A stretch of 64,000 nucleotides of DNA from Castor canadensis (lineage: Eukaryota > Chordata > Mammalia > Rodentia > Castoridae), in assembly GCF_047511655.1 (NCBI RefSeq), contig NC_133389.1, forward strand, positions 29,673,501 through 29,737,500, given 5' to 3'. Of this stretch, positions 44,920 to 57,954 are shown piece by piece. The position numbers and the translations under genes were made by a program. How positions within the stretch are numbered: the stretch's first letter is position 1; each line of letters starts with the position of its first letter. The notes under the pieces are model-generated. The model searched no databases and was not told the DNA's origin. It saw only the letters and a program-made list of their open reading frames with translations.

Positions 44920-45060
44920 CTGGGTAGGGTGGGACACACTTGTAATCCCAGCATTTAGGAGGCTAAAGCAGGAGAATCTTGAGTTTGAGGCCATTCTAGG
45001 CTACATAGCTAATTCCAGGCCAGCCTGGACTATGGGTCCTTGTCTCAAAAAAATAGGTAA
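44920..45060 (+). mobile_element. B1-like SINE
   Basis: 'ctgggtagggtgggacacac', 'taatcccagcatttaggagg', 'gccaggccagcctggacta'-like region, A-rich tail. Confidence 0.88.
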
Positions 45061-45064
45061 CACA

Positions 45065-45885
45065 TTAATAAAATAAAGAATAAATAAAAAACTTGATATG
45101 TACGATAGGATTGAACTTTCATTCTGACTAGGGACTGATAAGAATCAGGCTTCTGGTTTTATTAATTTGGTGATCAGAAGGATCCCAGACTACCTTTTAC
45201 CTCCATCTTTTCACACTGCATCCACCTTCTCACTGGCCTTGATCCAGGCACTCACCCCACTTATCTGCTATTCAGCCAAGTCCTGGTAATGCACCGGGAG
45301 TCATAATTTTCACTAGGGCTCCAGCTCTGTGCAGGAAGAGCTCACAGGATGCAAGGGGACAACGCCAGTCAGGCCACTGGTGGTGGCAGTAGTGTGGAGC
45401 CAGTGTGAGTGTCGTGGATACTGACTGTGCCAGGGATTCCTGACCCGTACCTGTATTTCAGTAACAATGTTGTGCCTTGAGGAGCCATCTCCTCTGATGA
45501 CCCTGCGGGCTGGACTAATTATACCTTTATCTAGGCTCATCTTAGCTCATGTATCGGTCTGTCAGAAGTGATTTTACCACTCCGGTTGTGCCTGAATCAG
45601 ACTGTCCTATCGTGGATTCCTTTGGGATGATAACTATGACTTATCTTCATAGCTTTGATATTGGGCAATGAGGCTGGTATGTGGTAAGTATTCAGGAAAT
45701 GGTCTGTTGCAACAAAGTGTCGATTGAGTAAATATTATTTGAGGTTCAGTTCAAGCCTTCTTGTACTCAGTGACATTTCCATTAACTGCCTAATGCTGAG
45801 TGCCTATCATATACTCTGCCCTGTTCCAAGTGCTAAAAAAGACCTGTTAGCATGACTGGGAAGCAAGCAAAAACATTTTTTGTGT
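45065..45885. other. Intergenic, no gene seen
   Basis: No recognised repeat or exon; an old MIR-like tail may lie at about 45660-45740. Confidence 0.45.
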
Positions 45886-45889
45886 GGTT

Positions 45890-46000
45890 TTTTTTCTTTT
45901 TATTGAGACAGGGTCTCACTATGCAGTGGCTTTGAACTTGTCCTCTTGCCTTCTCCTTCTGAGTGCTGGGATTACAGGTGTGTACCGCAATAGCTAGCAA
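45890..46000 (-). mobile_element. B1-like SINE
   Basis: 'ttttattgagacagggtctcactatgc...gagtgctgggattacaggtg'. Confidence 0.9.
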
Positions 46001-46279
46001 GACCTTTAAGTATCACAGAAATTTCCATTCTCCTCACTCCTATTCCTGAGACTCAAAACTTCTTGCCTGGATTTCTCAGGCATCCACCTAACTGACCTGA
46101 CTAATTTTACCTTCACCTTTTAGTGTGTCCAGCACTCAGCTCCCATAAGACCTAATTGCATATCATCAGGTATACAGTACAGTGTCCTAGCATACAGCTA
46201 GGGCTTAATAAATGCTACGAGACTGAATGAATGGACAAACAAATGTTACTCCCTTAATCCCACAAGGCTCCCTACTGCA

Positions 46280-46660
46280 ATACTGATTGTTGTGTACTGT
46301 TGTGTCTTCCTGAAATTCACATGCTGATGCCCTAACATCCAAAGTGATAGCATTTAGAGAAAGGGACTTTGGGAGGCAATTGGGGTTAGATAAGGTCATG
46401 AAGGTGGGGCCCCTGTATGGGGTTAGCGTTCTTATAAGGAAGAAAGAGAGACCAGAGTCCCCTGTCTTGGCCATGTCAGATCATAGTGAGATGGCAGACC
46501 TCTGCAGGCCAGGAAGAGTGCCCTCATCACAAACTGACTGCTGCCTGATCTTGATCTTGAGTTTCCCAGCCTGCCAAACTGTGAGAAAAGCAATTTAAAC
46601 CACTTAGTCTGCTGTATTTTTTTTTTTTTTTGGTGGCAGCCTGAGCTGATTACATTTCAG
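46280..46660 (+). mobile_element. MLT1-like MaLR LTR
   Basis: Sense order: 'ctgaaattcacatgctgatg', 'agggactttgggaggcaatt', 'ataaggtcatgaaggtgggg', 'ttcttataaggaagaaagag', 'gccaaactgtgagaaaagcaatttaaacc'. A T17 tract sits near the 3' end. Confidence 0.75.
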
Positions 46661-46664
46661 TTAC

Positions 46665-47635
46665 TGTATTCTGTCTCTGTGTCCCAATATATACACTGTT
46701 ATGTGTCAGTCCTGAGTTTGGGTCAGCAAGTAGGGTCATTATCATTGCTACATTAATGACCATAAAATCTAAATAGTTCTGCCTGCCTTTGAAGACCCTT
46801 GACAGTCAACCCCATCCTATGGATCTACCTAGAAAACCTCCCTCCTACTCTTACCCCAACCTATTGTTTCAGTAAAGAAAACATCCTAGGAGACACACCT
46901 GCTAGAATATGACATTTATTGGATTTGAAAGTAAGTCAATTATAGGAAAGTTGGGAAAATCAAAACAGTCCAACAGTGAAAGTGTCTCCCACCGTGTAAG
47001 CTTTAATAATCATTTTCCTGCCTTCTCTTTTCAATGACTATCAACTTAACACTATTCATCTAACAAAATTAATAGCACACTGCTTTGTATCATGGTCCTT
47101 AGCCATAACCAAACAGTTCTTGCCTTCATGTCTTTCCCTACAGATTCACACATCTTAGACTGGAAAGGAGCCAGCACTGGGCAGGGAATCTGCAATAATA
47201 TTCAGAGAAAGCAGTGAAAAGACTTCCTCTTGAAAACTCCCAACCATGGCCCTTCCCACTTGTGGGCAGATTTGCTTCCTGGAAAGTTCTTGAGATTCCT
47301 GTGAGCTGAACTTGGCCTCTCGAGCCTCTGTGTTCTTCTGCCCTCTTGAACAGGATAGGATAGTCTACAGATTCTCCCTGACCACAAAGATCCTTTGCTA
47401 GGTCCGACTATCCTGAATTCCTCACCATCTTAAATATCACCTGAGATCCATTCTCACTGTCATTTTTCTTGGCCACGCTCTTAAATTGTGCCAATCTGGT
47501 AAAATTACAGGTGCCTTTTAGTTATTTCTTTATGATTTTTATTTTCCAAATTTACTATCATGAGCTAATATTATTCCTATTATTAGGGAAAAAACCCAAT
47601 GTATAGTGTTACTTCTCTATTGTCCTGCTGTTATT
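46665..47635. other. Intergenic, no gene seen
   Basis: AT-moderate, no recognised SINE or exon. Confidence 0.45.
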
Positions 47636-47642
47636 TTTATGC

Positions 47643-47890
47643 TGTTTTTTTTTTTTTTTTTGGATGGTGGGGCAGGTTTGAACTCAGGGCCTCATGCTTG
47701 CTAGGTAGGTGCTGTACCACTTGAGCTACTCCACCAGCCCTTTATCTGTGTTGGGTATTTTTTGTTTGTTTGTTTGTTTGTGTGTTGGGTATTTTTGAGA
47801 TAGTGGTTTTTTTTGCCTGGCTTTGATCCTCCTGATCTCTGCCTCCAGTGTAACTGGGATTACAGGCATGAGCCACCAGTGCCTGGCTAA
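47643..47890 (-). mobile_element. Dimeric SINE with internal (TTTG)n and partial duplication
   Basis: 'gggcaggtttgaactcaggg' to 'gagctactccaccagccc', then 'gtgttgggtattttt' occurs twice around (TTTG)5 at 47760-47783, then the B1-like 3' end. Slippage or recombination within the element. Confidence 0.9.
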
Positions 47891-48067
47891 TTTTTTTTGC
47901 TCTTAAATAGCTAAATTCTGAAGTGCCAGCCCTTACAGTAGTCATCCCTTACCCGTGGAAATAATGAATAAATTTTAAGTAATTTTCATTATAGTATAGT
48001 TATAATTGTTCTATTTTATTATAAACTAATCTCTCACTGTGCCTAATTTATAAATTAAACTTTATCA

Positions 48068-48150
48068 CGGGGCTGAGAATGTAGCTTATTGGTGGAACAC
48101 ACGGTTAGCATGCACGAGGCCCTGGGTTCAACCTCCAGCACAAAAAAAAA
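48068..48150 (+). mobile_element. Classic ID SINE
   Basis: 'ggggctgagaatgtagctta...aggccctgggttcaacctccagcac' and A tail. Confidence 0.9.
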
Positions 48151-48159
48151 GAAAATAAT

Positions 48160-50480
48160 TTTAAAAAACCTGTCTTAGGCAGAGAAGAAAACATGGTATA
48201 TACAGGGTTTTGTACTTTCCAATTTCAGACACTTATCTCCCATGGATAATGGGGACACACTGTACTCCACTGTGTCACCTCTCCCCACTCTGAGCTTCCT
48301 CTGACTCTTCAGTGACTGGACTAGTGGCCCATGGCGCCACGGCTGAACCTCACAATGGAGCATCTCCTGCTCGAGTCTGTCTCTTGTGTACATGGACAGC
48401 ATGGGAAGTTTCACTCAGTGCCTTGGAAACATACCCTTTGCTTTTCCTATCAGTCTGACAATACATATGTTGAGTGAATGAAAAAAAACATACATCCTTT
48501 GGTAATGAAAGTCACTGGGAGTTTGGTTTGACATGATTTAATGAATTAATTCTGGAACAAGCATGGTTCTTTGTAATGTGCTCCCAGTCCATCTGTTTAA
48601 TAATTCTAGAATGCTGTTGAATGACATTAAGCTTACATGCCAAGAACTGTATTCTTCTGTTTTTGAAAATCAAGACATTTTTCTCCCTCTGGCTGATAAT
48701 TCCTTCTTCTCTAACCCATCCAACAAGTTCCATCTCCTCAGGCCATTCAGGTTCAGCTGGTGGACTCTTCCTTTCTGGAAGTTCTGTAGTCAAACATAAC
48801 CACAATGAAACAACAGCCAACACTGAGAGCTGCTACTCATGGAGAGCTGGCTCCATTCCAGAAACTGTGCTGACTCCACTGTATGTACCATTTACTTATC
48901 ACTCTTTCAAACCCTAGAACATGTGTAAAGGCTTTATCACTTGAACAGCTGCTCTGATCACCTGCAATTAGCAGATGAGGAAACAGAGATTCAGAGACAC
49001 TCGGGATACTGCATTGCTCAACAACCCTTCAACAGGATACAAGGGCTGAGCCTGGATTCCAAATTTGGAGTTTGCTGGGCCCAAAGTCCAAGTTCTTAAT
49101 CACTTTCCCTCAAGCATTGTTTCTGGGGCTTTATCTTAGTATTTCTAACATCTCCCATGTATGACATAGGCCACAGTTAAGTGGTCCTCAGTGGTTTTTC
49201 CTCAGTGCTTCTTCTCCAGCACTGGCCCTGCTCCAGCCTCTTGCTGGGTCCTAGCAGCATCCTTCACTTCCACGCCAGGCACTGGGAGAAGCCAACTAGA
49301 GGAGCTGGGCAGGCCACACAGGACCCAGCTCAGCTGCCTCCACCTCTAACTGCAGGGTATGTGAGAAATGGGGTGTATCCAACCCCCTGAGACCTGGGAA
49401 AACAGTGTGTGCATCTTCTGTTCCCTCGAATTGTGCCCAAGGACCCAGCTGACAATTGTGATAATCTAATACTCACCATGGCCTTCCTGGTTGGTAATCG
49501 AATTCTGCTTCCCTTCCAGCCCAACGGGGAGGTGGGGGGTGTGGGGTGTGGGGGGCGAATCAAGCCTCTTGCGGGGGTTAGGGACCTCGGAAGCTTTTGC
49601 CAGGTCCCATAAGCGTCTATTTCAGTTGCCACAGGCACAGGGACTGACACAGACTTGAGTGGCATCTCCATGACTGCATCCATTTCCAGAAGGATCACTG
49701 GTCAGGAGGGCTTTAAGGAGATGAGCCTTGGAGTGGTCACACTGAGCCTGTGGTGGAGGGGGGTGGCGTACAGCAGGGTTCTGCTGAGCGGGAGGAAGGC
49801 AGAGGCATGAATGAATGAGACCCAGAGGTGGGAACATTCAAGTGCTAATGTAACCCTGCCCGAGGGACCTTTATTGCCTTCAACCAAAGAATGAGGAATG
49901 ACTCCAAAACAAACAGGAAGTGGGGGTGAGGAGCGTGTCAAAGGTCTGCTCTTGCTATGCCTGGGAGCCCAGGGTGTTTCCCAACTCAGAACACAGCCCC
50001 AAGAAGGGATGCTTGCCTGTCTCCTGCTCTGCCATTCCCGCCCCACTCCATGCGTCTCCATCAGCGCTCTCAATGCTGTTTCACCATCTCATTAGCTCTG
50101 CTGTCACCCTGCAGCAGGCGGGCAACATCACCTGCCTCCAGACCAGCCTCCTGGTTGCTCTCCTCTGCTTGTTGTTCTTTGCTCTCTCGAACATTCTCCA
50201 CACACATCCCTGATGGCTCCCCATCACCTAACAGTGACTTCCAAGCTCTTTTAGGTCCAGAGCCTTCTGTGACTTTGTCCCTCATCTGTCCAGTACCATC
50301 TCTTGCCACACTAATATCTAGCTTAGTTCTGGGCCTTTAACTCAATCTATGATTGTAACCCCAATCCCATCTTATATGTGCTTAATCTTACAGAACCCCA
50401 TTGGATAATGAACAGAGATTTGTCAGTGGTCATACAGATAGTAAGGATGGAGATTTGCACCCAGCCAGCCCTTTGTCTCC
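48160..50480. other. Intergenic, no gene seen
   Basis: About 2.3 kb without recognised SINEs; a MIR-type antisense piece is at about 48830-49110 ('gatgaggaaacagagattcagagac'). Many short overlapping frames, none with recognisable content. Confidence 0.5.
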
Positions 50481-50486
50481 ATAACT

Positions 50487-50615
50487 TTTTTTTTTTTTTT
50501 TTTTTTGAGACAGAGTCTCATTATGTAGCCTAGGCTGGCCTCAAACTGGAAATCCTCCTACTTTAGCCTCCCAAGGTTGGATTATAAGTGTGTGCCACCA
50601 TACCCGGTTCCAGCT
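50487..50615 (-). mobile_element. B1-like SINE
   Basis: T22, 'gagacagagtctcattatgtagcctaggctggcc...attataagtgtgtgccacca'. Confidence 0.92.
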
Positions 50616-50849
50616 TCTTAAACACTAGTTTAGTTTCTTTGGAATCTTCTATGGGTACCAGCAGCCACCTACCCTACCTTTCTCATCCTCTCCTATCCAC
50701 TCACAAGCCCCTAATGCATTTACAGTTTCTGTTTGTCTGACTTCCCTCCAGGAATCTTGCTCTGACAGCCTATTCCCGTTGGAGTTAGGTCAGTGGTCCC
50801 CTACTTGCTGTACATTGGCATCACTGGGAATCATCTAAAAAATACTAAT

Positions 50850-50960
50850 GCTTAGGGCTGGTGATATAGTTAAGTGGGAGAGCACTTGCCTAGCATACCT
50901 GAGACTCTGGCGTCCATCCTTAGCACTGAGAAAACAAAACAACAACAACAACAAAAAACA
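50850..50960 (+). mobile_element. Classic ID SINE
   Basis: 'agggctggtgatatagttaagtgggagagcac...catccttagcactgag', then A/C-rich tail. Confidence 0.88.
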
Positions 50961-51119
50961 AATGCTCAACTTCCAATACTGGACATTGCAACTACATTGA
51001 TTCTGGGTGCATCCCAGACAAAAGTCCCCAAGGTAACTGGAGTGCAGCAAGTCTGCTCAGATTGGAGCCAGCATCTGAACCATATAAAAACAGATTTCCT
51101 CCTCTGCCCCAGCTTCTAA

Positions 51120-52280
51120 TACTGTACACCTGGGTTAATTCTCCCAAAACTAATGAACCAATAAAGAAATGGGCATGTGAACTAAACAGAACTTTCTCAA
51201 AAGAAGAAATTCAAATGGCCAGAAAACACATGAAAAAATGCTCACCATCTCTAGCAATAAAGGAAATGCAAATTAAAACCACACTAAGATTCCACCTCAC
51301 CCCTGTTAGAATAGCCATCATCAGCAACACCACCAACAACAGGTGTTGGCGAGGATGCGGGGAAAAAGGAACCCTCTTACACTGTTGGTGGGAATGTAGA
51401 CTAGTACAACCACTCTGGAAAAAAATTTGGAGGCTACTTAAAAAGCTGGACATCGATCTACCATTTGATCCAGCAATACCACTCTTGGGGATATACCCAA
51501 AAGACTGTTACTCCAGAGGCACCTGCACATCCATGTTTATTGCGGCACTATTCACAATAGCCAAGTTATGGAAACAGCCAAGATGCCCCAGCACTGACGA
51601 ATGGATTAAGAAAATGTGGTATCTATACACAATGGAATTTTATGCAGCCATGAAGAAGAACGAAATGTTATCATTCGCTGGTAAATGGATGGAATTGGAG
51701 AACATCATTTTGAGTGAGGTTAGCCTGGCTCAAAAGACCAAAAATCGTATGTTCTCCCTCATATGTGGACATTAGATCAAGGGCAAACACAACAAGGGGA
51801 TTGGACTTTGAGCACATGATAAAAGCGAGAGCACACAAGGGAGGGGTGAGGATAGGTAAGACACCTAAAAAACTAGCTAGCATTTGTTGCCCTTAATGCA
51901 GAGAAACTAAAGCAGATACCTTAAAGCAACTGAGGCCAATAGGAAAAGGGGACCAGGAACTAGAGAAAAGGTTAGATCAAAAAGAATTAACCTAGAAGGT
52001 AACACCCACGCACAGGAAATCAATGTGAGTCAATGCCCTGTATAGCTATCCTTATCTCAACCAGCAAAACCCCTTGTTCCTTCCTATTATTGCTTATACT
52101 CTCTCTACAACAAAATTAGAGATAAGGGCAAAATAGTTTCTGCTGGCTATTGAGGGGGGGGAGAGAGAGGAGGCGGAGTGGGTGGTAAGGGAGGGGGTGG
52201 GGGCAGGGGGGAGAAATAAACCAAGCCTTGTATGCACATATGAATAATAAAAGAAAAATGAAAAAAAAAAAAAAAAAAAA
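51120..52280 (+). mobile_element. 5'-truncated L1: ORF2 C-terminus, 3' UTR and poly(A)
   Basis: From about 51130 to the stop at 51773-51775 the plus strand is open and reads the L1 ORF2 C-terminal region. It has the Cys-His motif [18 protein letters not shown] (C-x3-C-x7-H-x4-C), then the conserved '[14 protein letters not shown]', '[16 protein letters not shown]' and '[20 protein letters not shown]' stretches. The endonuclease and reverse-transcriptase domains are absent, so it cannot move on its own. A 3' UTR of about 480 bases follows, with the G-rich polypurine tract typical of L1 at 52150-52215, a late AATAAA-like signal and a poly(A) of about 20. The intact frame and long tail mark it as the youngest L1 in the window. 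The residues just before 51130 belong to the flank. Confidence 0.92.
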
Positions 52281-55200
52281 GGCCCCAGAATGTACATTTC
52301 TAGCAAGTTCTCAGGTGAGGATGTGGTGGCTGCTGCTTCAGATCCAGAAACCACATTTTGGGAATTGTGCAAACTAAGGTGTCCTAAAGGTCCTGTGTGT
52401 CCTCAAAGCACTCAGTGCTAATCATACCTAAGTCCTCATCACAATACTGTAACTGCCTGTGTGCTTCCCCAACACCAGCCAGACCCAGAGCTTTCTGCCT
52501 AGTTAGCTCTGCTAACAGGTGTTGACTCAGGTTGGATCAATGAATCTGTGAGACACCCAGGCAGGCTTTCATGCTCCATAGCTCGGGTTGATTCTGAGTG
52601 GAAAAGGAGTTGTTCCGATGACCAGTGCTCTTTTACTGAGGGGGTTGGGCCCTATCTTCAGTGCCTCAAGTACAGGGCTCCTCTGACCTTCACAAGCACC
52701 CAACGAGGCAGGTGCTAGCAATCATCTCATAGACAAGGAAACATGGCACAGAGGGGCCCTAAACAGGTAAAAGGGCAGGGCAGGATTCTACTTTTAACCA
52801 CCATACTGAAAGGCACTTTTCTAGGTAACCCCAAAGTTCACCCCTTCCCCTTGGCTCCAGCCTAGACTAGTGGGTTTCAGAGTACAAGTCTCCTCTATCA
52901 GTTGTCACAACAAATAGTGGTGAGCAGCATTTTTTGAATGGCCAAGTCTCAGAAAGACCAAAGGAACAGGTCAGAGTGCACCCATGTAGTAAGGGTAAGT
53001 ATTGTTTAACAAATATATACAAGCTTAAACCCATACTGTGTCATGACGGAAAATGTATGGCTTACTGTGGAACACTGTCAAAAATGGTTTGCAAAATACT
53101 AGCTTAAGTATCCTGCCTGGGAAGAGCAAGGTTGGCCTCTGCTGGGTGTTGTTGGAATTGCAGCAGAGTGGAATGATGGGAGGGCCCTGCCTGGACTGTG
53201 CCCTCTGAAGGCAGCCAGTGAGTAGGCTGGGGAGGACCCTTATCCCAACTTTGCTCTGCCTTTCAACCTCTCCCTGTGCCATCCCTGGCAGATCTATGAT
53301 GTTACAAGGCAATGGTCTTGTATAGAGTGGGACCATCCCAGTTTAGTGTCTTGGTGGGTTTGGACATCACTCTTACAGGTCCCCAAAGTCAACTGCTGAA
53401 TTTGTGATCTTATAGAAGGCACACTTTCACTGTTTTAACCACACTTGTTTTCTACTAGAGGGTGAATCTAATAAGAAGTAATCTTGTTTAGTGTGCACCA
53501 TTGTGATTTGAGCTAAGCCTGTTGCAGGATGGGGAGGTCAGGAAGGCTGAGTAATAAAAGGGAGAAAGATTTGGAGATGGGGTGATAGAGGAATTAGATA
53601 AGAGCTGAGAAAGGAAGAGGATGCTCCAGGTGCTTGCAAAAGGACAGGGTGAATATACAAGACCCAAGTTTTGCCCACACAAAGCCTTGGAGAGGGGGTT
53701 CTGTAGAACAAAAGATGGGTTTTGCATCTCAGTTTTAAGTTCATGGAAGAAAACGGATAGCACATGCAGACACGGGAACCAGGAAGCAGAAGTGACTAGA
53801 AGTACCTAAATCCCAAAGTCCACAGAACACTCTGGAGAGAACTCTGGATTTACACAAGGAGTTTCAGCTAATATCTCTGGGGGAAACTTGAATTCCCACG
53901 ATAGCCCTGTGCTGGCCTCTGAAACACACCAGAATGGAAACAGGCCAACCTTCCCAATCTTCCTTGTGAGAGAGCAGAGCAATACGAGTATCAGTACAAT
54001 AAACCACAAGTAATCAATACTAGGTTTTCTATCCTACTGCTTCTCTCCTGAGTCCTGCAGACCACCTACAGGACATGCAAAGAACAAAGGCCCAAGGTTA
54101 ACTTTCTCAGTAGTCTGCACTCCTCCACACAATGGTAGGAATAACTACATTCTCCCTAGTCTCCCAGCCTCAGGGGAAGTTTTCCCTACCTGCTCCAAGC
54201 CAAGGCACCTGTGCTCTGCTTCTTAGCATTATGTATGTCCCTGTCTGGGCTCTCTGCATTTATGTCCCTTTATCATTGGTACAAACAAGATGTTTTCAAA
54301 CTCTTCCTTGAACCTGGAGCTCTTTCTAGCTAATTCCAGCATCCTCTCCTTTCCTTCAACCTCAAGCTCCTGGAAAGAGTCTGTCCTAGTTTTCATTAAC
54401 TGCCTTCCAGCTATGTCCTCTTCACTCTAAACTGGCTGCTGCCCCACATCGCTCGTGAAACTGCTTTAGCAAAGGTCTGTGTTGCTAAACCAGATAGACA
54501 GTTACTGTTTTTTCACTTCTCTGGAACCCTCTGCAGCAAGGCCCTGATTGCCCTTCTGGCCCAGGGGAGCTCTGGCTTTCATAGCCATCACTCTTACTGC
54601 CCCTTTGCAATCTGCTTAGAGCAGCGTTTCCCAACCTCACTACTACTGAGGTTTGGGGATGGATAGTTCTTTGTTTCTGGGCTCTGATCTATGTGTTGTA
54701 GTTGTTTAGATGCTGCTAAACATCTACTCACTCTACTCATCCAGTGAAATCTATTCATTAGATGCCAGTAGTGCTGACCATTCCCCTCTTGTAACAACCA
54801 CAGATGCCTTCAGGCATTATCAAATGTTCCCTAGATGATAAAAGGGCCTCTCAACCATAACTGAGAAGGGTGTCTTAGACTGGTGCTCCTCTTCCACTGG
54901 CCGTTCACAGATGAGTTTTCCCTATGTCTATGGTTTTATCAGCTACCATATACTAATCATAAACCTGATCTCCAAAAGCCATATGACCACCACCTCTGAC
55001 CATCTCTACTTGACACCTCAAACTCAGAATGAACCTCTTCTTCCTGTTTTATTTTGAATTCTTCTAGAAACAGAGCCTGAGTCGAGGACTTAGAGGCATA
55101 GGTAGGTTAATTAGAAGGCAGTCTCAAGAAATAGGAATAAAGAACTGAGCAGAGTGAGCAAATGAGGGAGGAAAAGTCAATAAATATAATGTCCATCATC

Positions 55201-57285
55201 AAAAGCAATGGGGACTCAATTTCACTGGTATCTAAGAAGCACACAGAATGCCTGCCTGAACTATCCAACCAAAAAAGACAGGGACATTTACCAACTGGCT
55301 CTCATCCTTCTTATCCTCCTTTGTTGGGGTTGTTCCAGGGCCATTAACTCCCCTAACTTCTGGGCTGAGCTTGAGTCACACAAGCCAGACTCCTGTGGCT
55401 TTGGAGAAGCCCTGAAATGTAAATTGGAATGATTTACTCAATATGCTTGAACTGGAGTGTTGTCAGCCCATATCCAAGCTCACACAGAACTATCTACCAC
55501 AGCTGCAACCAAAATCAAAGGCTGATGAAGGGGATGCAATGCAGGGCTCCCCAAATGGTCCATTCATTCTAGACATGAAGTCTGTTCTGTCACTGAGTCT
55601 TCAGGATGGTAGCCAACCAAGACCTAGTAAAAATGCTCTGCACAGGCAAGTTAGTGGGACAAGCTACAACCCCTGCTCAATGCTGCAGCAGATACTGAGG
55701 CTAAAACTGCCGTTTGTAATCTTCCTTTACTTTCTTCATCGTTTGAAGGCAGGGCTTCACACTTCCTAAGCAGGTGCTCTGCTACTTGAGCCACTCTACC
55801 CAGCCATCACATAGAACTTCAGCTGATTCGGGTTGCTGTGCCCTGAGGGGGTTGACCCAGGCTTATATTCTTGAGGGATCTGGGCTATCTGCTGACTTGC
55901 CATGTTCCTCCATGGTTGCTTGCCAGGGCTTGTTCTCCAATATCACCAGGCACAGAGACCCCAGAAGACAGTCCCCTGTGCTCCCGACATACTCTCAAAT
56001 TTCTTAAGCTCTAGACATTCTTTTACCTGGTATGAATGGATCACTGAGCGTGATGGTGAGAGGGATCAACCCTACATCCACCCTTGATTCCTGAACCTGT
56101 GTCTTTTGCCAACTGCGGACACAGTACATATCGGTTGTATTCTGGATGACAGTACCAAACCCAGTATATTGTCCTTGAGTTGTGACCTTAGCATAGTTTT
56201 TAATAAGCCATCCATCATTCTCTGTTTCCACCAGTTTGGCATATACTAAACCAGTGGATCCTGTGGTCACATACCCATTAAAACACTTCCTTTGCAAAAA
56301 AAAAAAGGGGTCTCTTAGAGGTGGTTGTAAGGAACCAGATGTCTATAAATTGGTCATCCAAGAAGCCCCTCAGGTTAACACTAGAGTAGTTATCAACCTA
56401 AGAAAAATGGGCTCCTTCCACAGTGGAAAGAGCAGAGGTAATCAATATGCGTCCAGTGGCTGGCTGATCAAGGATCTGAAGCCTGTCTCTGTGCTGACAG
56501 ATTAGTCAGCAGTGACAGTTTGATCCAAGGGTCCATGCCTAACCTCCACCCTTCGCCATGGCTACCGCATAGTCTCCTGGCACACGCTCTCAGGAGAAGG
56601 CTGTCCACCCTGCTGCACCCTTCCCCCCAGCCCCGCCAAGGCCAGTCATTTTGTCTACCTGGTTGCTCAGTACCTTTTCTGTGGTAGGCATTTGTGCCCA
56701 TACCCATAGGACTACACACAGCTCTTCCGCAGATCTTACCACACTTCTTCCCAACTTTTTCCTTTCAAACTCCTAAGCAACCAATCAAGCCTAAGAGTCC
56801 ATGTGTATTTATAAAATATACACTTCATTTCCACATGTGTATTTTCATGAACAGGCAAACTTGAGGTCTCTGCCCACTGAGGTTTCCCCTAACTACTGTC
56901 TTCCAGGACTACTATAACTGGGACTTTAAGGGAAGACACATGTCTATTTTTGGCCACACCAACACCTTGAACCAGGCCTAGGATTGTTCTGTATCAGTTG
57001 GTCACAAGGAAACCCTTGGTGTGATCTGAAGGTGAGGCATCTATGCAGCGGGATGAAGTGCTTTGGAAGCCCCAGGAAGAAGTATGTGCCCTCTGGTCCT
57101 GCTAATCCCCAACCCCAGATGTACCTCGTCCCACTTAGAATGGATTGCTGTTAGGTCTGCCTGAATTTATGGTTTGAGTGGTACAAAACCCAGGCCACAA
57201 TAAGCACCTCTGATGCATTGGTCAACTGATGTCTTACAGTCAGATGCTGTCTCTACCAGCATCTGAAAGCATAGTAGGAGATGCT
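52281..57285. other. Intergenic, almost SINE-free, no gene recognised
   Basis: About 5 kb containing only a short ID-like piece (55742-55806) and a MIR-like antisense piece at about 52660-52800. A 97-codon minus-strand frame at 56004-56297 looks unusually protein-like but was not identified (see findings). No CpG island or splice-bounded exon seen. Confidence 0.5.
55742..55806 (-). mobile_element. ID-like SINE fragment
   Basis: 'gcagggcttcacacttcctaagcaggtgctctgctacttgagccactctacccagcc', lacking the T-rich start. Confidence 0.8.
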
Positions 57286-57295
57286 TTTTAAAAGG

Positions 57296-57395
57296 TGAGG
57301 GCTTGGAATGTAACTCAGTGGTAGACTGCTTGCCTAGAATGTCTAAGCCCCTGGATTTCAAGCCCTAGCACCAGACAAACAAAAACAAAAGGTGA
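57296..57395 (+). mobile_element. Classic ID SINE
   Basis: 'gagggcttggaatgtaactcagtggtagactgc...gatttcaagccctagcacc' and A/C tail. Confidence 0.88.
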
Positions 57396-57954
57396 AGCAG
57401 CATAGCCTTGCTGCTGAATGGCTCCAGCATCACTGGATCTGCTGGATCATATGGTCCAAACAGAGCCCTCCCTTAATCCAAGTCACCCAATGAATGGGCT
57501 AGAGAAAACAGCCCATCTTTTTTAAATAGGTTATGCATATACTCCAAAGCCAAAGGGCACTGTGTCTTCCTAACAGTAGATGATATAAAGGGATGATATA
57601 CAGAGATGACATGGAGCACCTAATAGCAGCTACTCCAATCCTGATCCCCTTTCTGTATTTCCTACTCAGTGGTTACAATGCCTGGCAGCTTTTCTTCCTT
57701 TCTTCTTCAGACTTCATTATATCTGCAGATCAACCTTCTTAAATATTTCTTCTTTCTGCTTTCTTTCTCACCACCCCCAGCTCACTACAGCCTTCGTCAT
57801 GTTTGATTCCTACAGAAGCTTCTAAAATCCCCCAATTCCAAACAGCAATTCTCCTCTAATGTACTTCATTGCCAGAAAAGTCTGCTCTTATTCCTCCTTC
57901 CATACAATACCCAAGAGCACCTCATCATTTCAAAGGTACACCCTTAATGCAATT

